Assembly (NCBI GenBank): GCA_018334855.1
Contig: JAGXLE010000094.1
Coordinates: 1-6,257, forward strand
Direction of reading: 5' to 3'
Origin: Desulfobacterales bacterium
GTDB taxonomy: Bacteria > Desulfobacterota > Desulfobacteria > Desulfobacterales > Desulfosalsimonadaceae
DNA: 6,257 bases
The first letter of the stretch is position 1. The number at the start of each line of letters is the position of its first letter. Positions 1 to 5,362 of this stretch are shown here, one piece after another. A program made the position numbers and the translations under genes. The notes beneath the pieces were generated by a model that saw nothing but the letters and a program-made list of their open reading frames with translations, searched no databases and was not told where the DNA came from.

Positions 1-224
1 GGAAAATCCAAAGGGTTGAGAAAAGCGATATCATCAAATCGGCGGGGCCCGAGCGTTTGGCGCCCTGAGCGAAACCGCTGATGAAACCGGCGAACTCGCA
101 AGGAAGGAGCGGCGCAGGCAAATTTTGCTAAGAATGAATATGAATGCGGCATATAACTTAGAAGGAGAAGGTCACCGTTATTCAGTCAGGTAAACAAAAA
201 AAGCGACAACTTCCTTGACATTGA
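1..224. other. Unassigned stretch with no identifiable gene
   Basis: No gene can be supported here. One plus-strand frame is open from about 20 to 193 (about 57 codons, ending in TAA at 191-193). It has no good start codon or ribosome binding site and matches no family I recognise. The minus strand is also open across about 1-115 and would encode a hydrophobic-looking peptide, so two frames compete and neither is convincing. Since the next segment is a broken transposase, this is most likely decayed mobile-element or intergenic DNA. Confidence 0.4.
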
Positions 225-371
225 CCGCCGATCATGGCCGGTGATAAAAGAAACTACCACTGCAGTTGGGGCCCTGACATCACAGTTGACCAGGCAAACG
301 TTGAAACCCTTGTTAAAGGCGGAGGCGCCAGATGGAAAATTGAAAATGAATATTTCAACACCCTTAAAAAT
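225..371 (+). pseudogene. DDE transposase C-terminal fragment (IS remnant)
   Basis: The plus-strand frame beginning after the TGA at 222-224 reads SWGPDITVDQANVETLVKGG and then, at about 327-371, ARWKIENEYFNTLKN. This is the strongly conserved RWKIEN-E-FNTLKN block near the C-terminus of a group of IS4-like DDE transposases. It contains the R-x3-E of the YREK signature, and the E is the last acidic residue of the DDE triad. The N-terminal catalytic domain is missing, and homology appears to stop after the Asn codon at 369-371, because the usual continuation (QGYxxEHNFGHG-like) is absent. The frame then runs through unrelated sequence to TAA at 405-407. It is a non-functional fragment. The family is recognised from the motif only, so the exact IS type is uncertain. 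Confidence 0.72.
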
Positions 372-1158
372 TACACCCCCAGAGAAAATCCATTAGGCTG
401 TAGTTAAAAGATTCCGCCGCCTCAATGTTAGACAGGTGAAGGGCCTTGGGCAAAACTTCAAGCCTGGAATTGCTTATCTGATTCTGAATCTCTCTGGAGG
501 CTTCAACCGTTGTTCCGGGGTCGTTTTCGCCCACCATTATTAGAACCGGCATAGACAACTGTGGCAGACGATCTTTCACGTCAAAGCCGCTGATTGCCCT
601 GCAGCAGCCTACAAATCCGTCTACAGGAGTATTGAGTATAATACCACGAATTTTTTCGGCGGCTTCAGGATATTTTTCCTGGAATTCAGGACTTAGCCAG
701 CGATCCATCGTATCGTCGGCAAGAGCTTCCATGCCGTTCTGCTTTGCCACGGCGATACGCTCTTGCCAGAGCGGAATCGATTCTTGGGGAACCTGACAGG
801 CTGTATCACAAAGGATAAGGCTTGAAAGCCTTTCCGGATACTCAAGCGCCATGGTCTGGCCTATCATGCCGCCCATGGAAATACCCATGAAATGCGCTTT
901 GTCAATTCCAAGTTCGTCCATGAGGCCGAGCGCATCATCAGCGAGCATCTCCACTGTATAATCTCCTTCAGGCGCGGAAGTGCCGCCGTGTCCCCGGACA
1001 TCGTATCTTAGGATGCTGTAGCTCTCCTTTAGCGCATCAATCTGGGAATCCCATATATTGATGTTTCCTGAGAGGCAATGGCTGCAAACCACTACCGGCG
1101 CAGATTTTCTGCCGAAAAATTCATAATTTACACTGATATCTTTTACTTTTACCCGCAT
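364..1158 (-). CDS. Alpha/beta hydrolase, 3-oxoadipate enol-lactonase (PcaD)-like
   Basis: This is a 264-residue single-domain alpha/beta hydrolase, the usual length for PcaD. The nucleophile is Ser94 in GISMGG, the acid is probably Asp213 in GENDPGTT, and the base is His241 in LHLSNIE. RYDVRGHG at 51-58 is the conserved strand and turn before the nucleophile. The central IILNTP...CCRAI segment and the HLSNIE end resemble 3-oxoadipate enol-lactonase, which opens the lactone in the beta-ketoadipate pathway. No other pca gene is present, so another ester or lactone substrate is equally possible. No signal peptide is seen, so the protein is cytoplasmic. The ATG at 1158 was chosen because AAGGAGGGG lies just upstream; an ATG at 1224 has no such site and overlaps the likely -35 box. 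The last three residues and the stop codon lie in transposase-derived sequence. Enzyme class is confident; substrate is not. Confidence 0.88.
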   Translation of the reverse strand: MRVKVKDISVNYEFFGRKSAPVVVCSHCLSGNINIWDSQIDALKESYSILRYDVRGHGGTSAPEGDYTVEMLADDALGLMDELGIDKAHFMGISMGGMIGQTMALEYPERLSSLILCDTACQVPQESIPLWQERIAVAKQNGMEALADDTMDRWLSPEFQEKYPEAAEKIRGIILNTPVDGFVGCCRAISGFDVKDRLPQLSMPVLIMVGENDPGTTVEASREIQNQISNSRLEVLPKALHLSNIEAAESFNYSLMDFLWGCNF

Positions 1159-1160
1159 AA

Positions 1161-1169
1161 CCCCTCCTT
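1161..1169 (-). promoter_or_regulatory. Ribosome binding site deciding the hydrolase start
   Basis: On the minus strand AAGGAGGGG ends two bases before the ATG at 1158. It contains a full AGGAGG core about 5 bases from the start. This selects residue 23 of the longer open frame as the true start. Confidence 0.8.
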
Positions 1170-1195
1170 GAACCTGTTTTCGATTCCTTTCACCA

Positions 1196-1224
1196 TAAAT
1201 ATCGCCGTAATCCCCAAGTGTCAA
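1196..1224 (-). promoter_or_regulatory. Candidate sigma70 promoter of the hydrolase
   Basis: On the minus strand a perfect TTGACA (1219-1224) is followed after 17 bases by TATTTA (1196-1201), which matches only half of the -10 consensus. Transcription would start near 1189 and leave a leader of about 30 bases before the ATG at 1158. The -35 box and spacing are good and the -10 is poor, so this is a candidate only. Confidence 0.4.
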
Positions 1225-1239
1225 CTATGCTGCCGAATT

Positions 1240-1254
1240 TGTGTCAGTAACACA
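1240..1254. repeat. Short inverted repeat upstream of the hydrolase promoter
   Basis: TGTGT and ACACA form 5-base arms around a 5-base centre (CAGTA). The site sits about 15 bases upstream of the candidate -35 box, where an activator could bind. Arms this short can occur by chance, and no regulator gene is in the window. Confidence 0.25.
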
Positions 1255-1656
1255 TAATCTGAAGGGTTTTATATTACCATCCAGCAGGTAGTTTATGAGA
1301 CGAATAAATTTTTCCGGATCTCCTGTAAACCTTTATAATTCTGTTTGAACATCACAGCTTTTTTATTTGCTGCTACAGAAAATCGTTCGTGTCAAAACTG
1401 GCAGAGCCTCCTGCCGTTTCCCTCTTTTGTCCTTGTATAGCTTCTGGAACAATATTTTCCTTATATTCACCGATATTCCTCTTTTGAAGTGCCTTTTAAC
1501 AGAGAAGATCAATAACATAACTTTGATCATCCTGCCAAAATCTATTGAAATACATAGTTCAGATCTGGCAGACTATTATTTTATTTGTGCCAAGGTATGG
1601 CATCCCCCGGAATGGCTACTGGAAAGACGATTTAATCAGTTTCGAAACGGCAGAAA
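1255..1656. other. Non-coding AT-rich stretch with no supported gene
   Basis: The stretch between the hydrolase promoter region and the isochorismatase remnant is AT-rich. A plus-strand frame from 1367 to 1765 is open but has no ribosome binding site and no recognisable domain. Its translation does contain KVWHPPEW at about 1592-1615, which is reminiscent of the DWHPP loop of isochorismatase-family enzymes. A TATAAT lies at 1334-1339 with only a poor -35 (TTTCCG) 17 bases upstream. The stretch may hold the decayed N-terminal half of the following gene. Confidence 0.4.
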
Positions 1657-1977
1657 ATGGATTATTTTATGGATTATGATGCCGTTCTTGACAAAAACAG
1701 ATACAACGCTTTTCATGGCACAAGCCTTGATGAAAGCCTGCGATCCATCAAGATCCAGGAATTAATTATTACCGGTGTTCTGACCAATTGTTGTTGTGAA
1801 ACTACGGCAAGAGATGCTTTTGTGCGGGATTACAGGGTCTTCTTTGCAGGAGACGCCACCGCAACAGTAAATGAGGAACTACATTTGGCCAGCCTGAAGA
1901 ATTTGGCCTTTGGTTTTGCCCATATTATGGGTACAGAGCAGATTTGCAATTATTTGAAGGGATCTGAATATATCTGA
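1657..1977 (+). pseudogene. Isochorismatase-family cysteine hydrolase, C-terminal fragment
   Basis: The 106-residue frame covers only the C-terminal half of a family usually 180-220 residues long. DKNRYNAFHGTSLDE (12-26) carries the conserved catalytic Lys13. IITGVLTNCCCETTARDAF (37-55) is the nucleophile loop, in which Cys46 aligns with the catalytic cysteine of TNVCVESTARDA. The tail DYRVFFAGDATAT...EELHLASLKNLAFGFAHIMGTEQI is also typical. The family cleaves amides or vinyl ethers (nicotinamide, ureidoacrylate, isochorismate); the substrate cannot be told here. The N-terminal domain with the catalytic Asp is missing: an in-frame TAA at 1633-1635 closes the frame, and no ribosome binding site precedes the ATG at 1657. 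Without that Asp the product should be inactive. Identity of the remnant is confident; whether a frameshift or a deletion broke it is unknown. Confidence 0.75.
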
Positions 1978-2067
1978 TAAGTTCAATTAGGGGGGGATAC
2001 AATTACTTGATGGATCGGAAATCTTCCGTTGGCAAAAGAAAAATTAATGGATAAAGAAAAAGCTCAA

Positions 2068-2120
2068 CTGACAGTTACAGCTTGATCTGACAGCAGCTTC
2101 AAAAAGGATATCTGTCAGAT
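2068..2120. promoter_or_regulatory. CTGACAG repeat cluster with a perfect 9-base inverted repeat
   Basis: CTGACAG occurs at 2068-2074 and 2087-2093 and, inverted, as CTGTCAG at 2112-2118. The last two extend to a perfect inverted repeat, ATCTGACAG (2085-2093) and CTGTCAGAT (2112-2120), with an 18-base spacer. The palindrome CTGAGTCAG follows at 2126-2134. The cluster lies 43-95 bases before the acyl-CoA synthetase start. A weak promoter, CTGTCA (2112-2117), 17 bases, CATAAA (2135-2140), would overlap the right arm. An operator for the synthetase gene is a reasonable inference; an IS end is an alternative. Confidence 0.4.
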
Positions 2121-2162
2121 GTTATCTGAGTCAGCATAAATTCAATCGCCCCGAGGATTGCC

Positions 2163-3602
2163 ATGACAGATAGACCACCTATATCAGACGCCTTTTTCAA
2201 TCCTGGCCGTGTAGCGGTAATCGGTGCCACAAATAAATTAGGATTTGGCTTTGGGGTGCCTAAATACCTTATCGAGCACGGGTATAGAGACCGTATTTAT
2301 TTAATCAATCCCAAACAGACGGAACTCTTTGGCCAGCCTGTTTATCCTTCCATTACTGACGTGCCGGCGGAAATCGATCTGGCAATTGTTGTAACCCCAG
2401 CCCCCATTATTCCGGAAATTATCGCTGGTTGCCTGGAAAAAGGGGTGCGTTCCATAATTATTGAATCAGCCGGATTCTCGGAAACCGGCCCGGAAGGGCG
2501 TCAACTGGAACGCACCATTTCCGATATGGTCGCGGGCACTTCCACTCGTATTATCGGCCCTAATTGCGTAGGCGTGGTTAATCCTCATAACGGTTTTGCC
2601 ACAACTGAAATTTCATTTGCCGAGTTAAAGCCTGGTCATATCGCGGTGGTCGCACAAAGCGGAGTATTTGGTAATATCCTGATGGATTGGGCGCCCACTC
2701 AAAATTTAGGCTTGAGCAAAGTAATTACCATCGGCAACCGGCTTGATGTGGATGAATGCGATGTACTGGCCTATCTAGCCGAGGACGAAACCACCCGCGT
2801 CATTGCCTTGTACATGGAAGGGGTGAAAGACGGAGCTCGCTTTCTTAAAACCGCCAGGCGCGTGGCCGGTATAAAACCTGTCATAATTTTAAAAAGTGGG
2901 CGTACCGAGGCAGGGAGTGCAGCCACCGCCTCTCATACTGGCAGCTTAGCAGGAAATGATTTGATATACAGTGGAATTTTCCGGCAGTGTGGACTAATTC
3001 GGGCCAACAATTTTCTGGAAATGTTTGATATGGCAAAAGCCTTTGCTACCCAGCCCATACCTTCCGAGCCCACGGTAGCCGTGGTTACCTCGTCGGGTTC
3101 CTTGGGCGCCATGACCACCGATGCCTGCATCAGCCTGGGCTTAAATCTGCCATCCTTTCCGAAAGAAGCCGTGAATAAAATTAGCTCCCGGGCCCCTGCT
3201 TGGATGAATATACGAAATCCAGTGGATGTTGGCCCGTCCGGGCTTTTCGGCCCGGCCATGGCCACCGCCATGGAGACTGCAGCCATGAACAGCTTCATTC
3301 TGATTCCTGTGCTTCCTCAAATGGTGTTACAAGAGATGAAGGAAGCGGATAAAAATATGGATATGTCAACCTGGCTAGGCGATATACGGGAAATTCGCCG
3401 AAAATATCCGGAAAAACCTGTAATTACAGTAACCTTGGGCTCCCACGTATGGATGCAGCTCATCAGGGACTTTCTGGGAGATGAAATGCCTATCCTCAAC
3501 ACCCCGGAAAATGCTGCCCGTGCTGTTGCAGAACTATACAACTTCGGATTGCGCAGGCAAAGCCCCTTCGGAGGTGTCTTCCCGGATAGCCCGTTTAAGT
3601 AA
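2163..3602 (+). CDS. NDP-forming acyl-CoA synthetase, CoA-binding (alpha-type) subunit
   Basis: This 479-residue protein has the domain order of the alpha subunit of ADP-forming acetyl/acyl-CoA synthetases (succinyl-CoA ligase superfamily), which convert acyl-CoA, ADP and phosphate to acid, ATP and CoA, or the reverse. Residues 10-140 are the Rossmann-type CoA-binding domain (VAVIGATN at 17-24, IGPNCVGVVNP at 131-141). Residues 155-295 are the ligase domain, with AQSGVFGN at 164-171 and SHTGSLAG at 257-264, whose His258 is the expected phosphorylated histidine. Residues 300-460 are the second ligase-like domain (VVTSSGSLGAM, NPVDVGP). The ATP-grasp domain is neither fused nor encoded nearby, so a beta subunit elsewhere is needed. 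GAGGA at 2153-2157 sits 5 bases before the ATG. The family is confident; the acyl substrate is not known. Confidence 0.9.
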   Translation: MTDRPPISDAFFNPGRVAVIGATNKLGFGFGVPKYLIEHGYRDRIYLINPKQTELFGQPVYPSITDVPAEIDLAIVVTPAPIIPEIIAGCLEKGVRSIIIESAGFSETGPEGRQLERTISDMVAGTSTRIIGPNCVGVVNPHNGFATTEISFAELKPGHIAVVAQSGVFGNILMDWAPTQNLGLSKVITIGNRLDVDECDVLAYLAEDETTRVIALYMEGVKDGARFLKTARRVAGIKPVIILKSGRTEAGSAATASHTGSLAGNDLIYSGIFRQCGLIRANNFLEMFDMAKAFATQPIPSEPTVAVVTSSGSLGAMTTDACISLGLNLPSFPKEAVNKISSRAPAWMNIRNPVDVGPSGLFGPAMATAMETAAMNSFILIPVLPQMVLQEMKEADKNMDMSTWLGDIREIRRKYPEKPVITVTLGSHVWMQLIRDFLGDEMPILNTPENAARAVAELYNFGLRRQSPFGGVFPDSPFK

Positions 3603-3603
3603 T

Positions 3604-3690
3604 GATGTGGTTCAATTAAAACGGACACCGTGATAAGAATAAAGAAAAGAAAGGTAAGGTAAGTGTCCGATTTTAGTTGACCACCACATC
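3604..3690. repeat. Long imperfect inverted repeat (MITE-like or abutting IS ends)
   Basis: The left arm (3604-3628, GATGTGGTTC...CGGACAC) and the right arm (3663-3690, GTGTCCGATT...CCACATC) are near-perfect inverted copies. The outer 7 bases and the GGACAC end match exactly, and the arms differ by small gaps of two and one bases plus two mismatches. A 34-base purine-rich centre separates them. The repeat starts one base after the TAA of the acyl-CoA synthetase. The GTGTCCG...GTTGACCA pattern looks like the terminal repeat of an insertion sequence, so this may be a small non-autonomous element or two IS ends left after loss of the interior. In RNA it would fold into a long hairpin, but no U-run follows. 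Confidence 0.6.
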
Positions 3691-3775
3691 CTGCACGGGG
3701 CCGATTGTTATTCTGGACCCCGAAAACGAGACAATTATGTTAAGGTAGAATAAAATCAAAAAAAGGAGATTTTTC

Positions 3776-4345
3776 ATGAAAATATTGGGGATCGTATGCA
3801 GCCCTCGAAAGAATGGAAACACGGAAATACTGATAGAAGAAGCCTTAAACGCCGCCAGGGAAAAGGGAGTTGAAACAGAAATGGTACTAGTGGCCGACAA
3901 ACAAATAAGCCCGTGTGATGGTTGCGATGGTTGCGTTGAAGATGGCGTATGTGTGATTGAGGATGATATGCAGGAAATTTATCAAAAACTCGAAAACGCG
4001 GACGGGATTATTTTCGGGACACCAGTCTACTTTATTAATGTCAGCGCCCAAGCAAAAGCAGTTATTGATCGTACCTATGCATTCCTGTGGACAAGAAAAT
4101 TACGTGGCAAGGTCGCCGCTGCTGCCGTGGCGGCAAGGCGAATTGGAGCTGGACAGGTGCTGAGTCTTTTGTACAGTTGGTTTACGGTCCAACGGATGAT
4201 TAATGTTGGCGGGTGCATTGGATATGGGAGAGATAAAGGAGAAGTGAAAGAGGGCGTGGGAGGAGGCCCTGGAAGTACAGCTCTCGGCGAGGCCAGGGCA
4301 ATCGGAAAGGCCACGGTTGGAATGGTAAACCGCCTTTCAAAATAG
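3776..4345 (+). CDS. Iron-sulfur flavoprotein / NADPH-dependent FMN reductase-like protein
   Basis: This 189-residue flavodoxin-fold protein is of normal length. SPRKNGNTEIL (9-19) after the first beta strand is the FMN-phosphate loop. GTPVYFINVSAQAKAVIDR (81-99) is the second flavin-contacting segment. Cys47, Cys50, Cys53 and Cys59 form CX2CX2CX5C, which fits the compact CX2CX2CX4-7C motif that binds [4Fe-4S] in archaeal and bacterial iron-sulfur flavoproteins. The family passes electrons between ferredoxin or NAD(P)H and small acceptors in anaerobes. AAGGAGA at 3763-3769 lies 6 bases before the ATG, and TAGAAT at 3746-3751 could be a -10 box, although no good -35 is seen. No membrane segment is visible. 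It converges with the Fe-S protein gene at 4548-5252. Family is confident; electron partner and substrate are unknown. Confidence 0.88.
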   Translation: MKILGIVCSPRKNGNTEILIEEALNAAREKGVETEMVLVADKQISPCDGCDGCVEDGVCVIEDDMQEIYQKLENADGIIFGTPVYFINVSAQAKAVIDRTYAFLWTRKLRGKVAAAAVAARRIGAGQVLSLLYSWFTVQRMINVGGCIGYGRDKGEVKEGVGGGPGSTALGEARAIGKATVGMVNRLSK

Positions 4346-4355
4346 GCCAGAAAAA

Positions 4356-4395
4356 GGGGCTTGAGTGTCAGGCTACTGCTATGCGCTGAAGCCCC
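4356..4395 (+). terminator. Candidate stem-loop terminator after the flavoprotein gene
   Basis: GGGGCTT (4356-4362) pairs perfectly with AAGCCCC (4389-4395) around a 26-base loop, starting 10 bases after the stop codon. It is followed only by AATTT and not by a true U-run. The position and GC-rich stem suggest termination or 3'-end protection; the long loop makes it weak. Confidence 0.4.
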
Positions 4396-4500
4396 AATTT
4401 GCCCCATAAGAGAATGTAAAATATTATCCCACCTTTGATTTTGTAATCCCGTCAATCTGACAGTTCAGGTCTTGCCTGCTTCCCAAACCAATAATCAAAT

Positions 4501-4522
4501 CCCATAATACGGCTATTATGGG
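4501..4522. terminator. Hairpin between convergent genes, candidate terminator
   Basis: CCCATAATA (4501-4509) and TATTATGGG (4514-4522) form a perfect 9-base stem with a 4-base CGGC loop. It lies 26 bases past the stop codon of the minus-strand Fe-S gene. On the minus strand the following RNA is AU-rich but has no continuous U-run, so termination of that gene is likely rather than certain. It could also act on plus-strand readthrough. Confidence 0.5.
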
Positions 4523-4547
4523 CTATTCGGTTTATTTGTAAGCGATA

Positions 4548-5252
4548 TTACCTTCTTTTAACGTTTTTACCAACCGGGCAGGATGAAACGCAAAGACCGC
4601 ATGGGTGTTTACCGCGGTATTCACTGCACCTGGCAGTATCGAAGCGAGCCTCCACATCATCTTCAACGCTAAACTCCACATCCTTAAGTGCGCCGATCGG
4701 GCAGGCATCAATACAGGACGTGCATTTCCCGCACTTCTTATCTTTTTTAATCCCCACTGAAAGCGGTGCATCGGTGAGTACGGTGGTGAAGCTTACCCTT
4801 GGACCAAATTCCGGGGTCAATAAAAGGCAACTTTTCCCAATCCATCCTATCCCCGCCAAGTGGGCGGTTAATTTGTGGGAGATAACGCCTTGGAGCGTTT
4901 TAAGATTGTATGGCATGGAGGCCGGAACAGGCAAGGAATTCCATCCTTTATTTGCAAGCCATCGACTTACATCATAGGCTACAAAATTTAAGGATACGCT
5001 TACCACATCATAGATGTGGTGCCAGTAAAGACTTTTTCCCCGCGGCTCGTCTGGATCGTGGTTGTCGACAATGGCATCGTTTATTCGCATTCCGATTGAA
5101 ACTGCCCTTGGGTATCCCATTACAACCGCATCGCCGTGCGAGGCCAAAAATACTTTTGCATGAGTTAGGTCGGCAAATCCGACTTTATCAATTCCTTTTT
5201 GCTTGCAATATATTTCAAGCTCTTTTGTAAATTCATTCACATTAGCATTCAT
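4548..5252 (-). CDS. QueG-like double-[4Fe-4S] cluster protein
   Basis: This 234-residue protein is related to the epoxyqueuosine reductase (QueG/COG1600) superfamily. HLAGIGWIGKSCLLLTPEFG (131-150) and VSFTTVLTDAPL (153-164) match the conserved core. CGKCTSCIDACPIGAL (174-189: Cys174, 177, 180, 184) and CX8CX2CX3CP (Cys209, 218, 221, 225) form two [4Fe-4S] sites, as in bacterial ferredoxins. It lacks the C-terminal HEAT repeats of full QueG (about 380 residues), and PVPASMPYN stands where QueG has its conserved VDSAP-type Asp segment. It is therefore probably not a tRNA-modifying QueG but a member of the short QueG-like Fe-S proteins of anaerobes, whose substrate is unknown. The ATG at 5252 is preceded by AAAAGGAT at 5261-5268. 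No signal peptide is seen. Its upstream region runs into the IS at the right edge, which could affect expression. Confidence 0.82.
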   Translation of the reverse strand: MNANVNEFTKELEIYCKQKGIDKVGFADLTHAKVFLASHGDAVVMGYPRAVSIGMRINDAIVDNHDPDEPRGKSLYWHHIYDVVSVSLNFVAYDVSRWLANKGWNSLPVPASMPYNLKTLQGVISHKLTAHLAGIGWIGKSCLLLTPEFGPRVSFTTVLTDAPLSVGIKKDKKCGKCTSCIDACPIGALKDVEFSVEDDVEARFDTARCSEYRGKHPCGLCVSSCPVGKNVKRR

Positions 5253-5320
5253 TGCTTTCTATCCTTTTAAGATAAAAAGGTTTGTTATTAACAGGAGTTT
5301 AAGAGATAAACCGCAAAAAC

Positions 5321-5330
5321 AGTTATAACT
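5321..5330. repeat. Palindrome AGTTATAACT near the IS end
   Basis: A perfect 10-base palindrome lies between the Fe-S gene start and the transposase stop. It may be part of the IS end or of the target sequence; there is not enough sequence to decide. Confidence 0.3.
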
Positions 5331-5331
5331 A

Positions 5332-5362
5332 CCTGAATAAAATGCGTTTACACTTATTCAGG
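5332..5362 (-). terminator. Hairpin spanning the transposase stop codon
   Basis: CCTGAATAA (5332-5340) and TTATTCAGG (5354-5362) form a perfect 9-base stem around a 13-base loop. On the minus strand the stem includes the last codons and the TAA of the transposase. A GTTTTTG stretch follows about 12 bases beyond the stem. It could end transposase transcription or block readthrough into or out of the element. Confidence 0.4.

Noticed and set aside
1159..1224. Longer hydrolase start at 1224 adding 22 residues
   Set aside because: It has no ribosome binding site, it overlaps the likely -35 box, and the extra residues do not resemble the family; the ATG at 1158 has a strong AAGGAGGGG.
1367..1765. 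Plus-strand open frame of 132 codons
   Set aside because: It has no ribosome binding site or domain, and its 3' part overlaps the isochorismatase fragment in another frame. Only the WHPPEW trace is kept as a weak finding.
364..1977. RutD/RutB-like pyrimidine degradation pair (hydrolase plus isochorismatase)
   Set aside because: The hydrolase resembles PcaD more than RutD, the isochorismatase is a broken fragment, the two genes are divergent, and no other rut gene is seen.
2010..2054. Small 14-codon frame after a G-run (1990-1996)
   Set aside because: The G-run is too far from the ATG for a normal ribosome binding site, and the peptide has no leader-like features.
2933..3628. Minus-strand open frames opposite the acyl-CoA synthetase
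   Set aside because: They are antisense shadows of a clearly coding gene and have no family resemblance.
4075..4455. Minus-strand open frame opposite the flavoprotein gene
   Set aside because: It is a shadow of the flavoprotein frame, with low-complexity Pro/Ala/Ser composition.
4720..5230. Plus-strand open frames opposite the QueG-like gene
   Set aside because: They are shadows of the Fe-S gene, whose cysteine motifs define the real frame.
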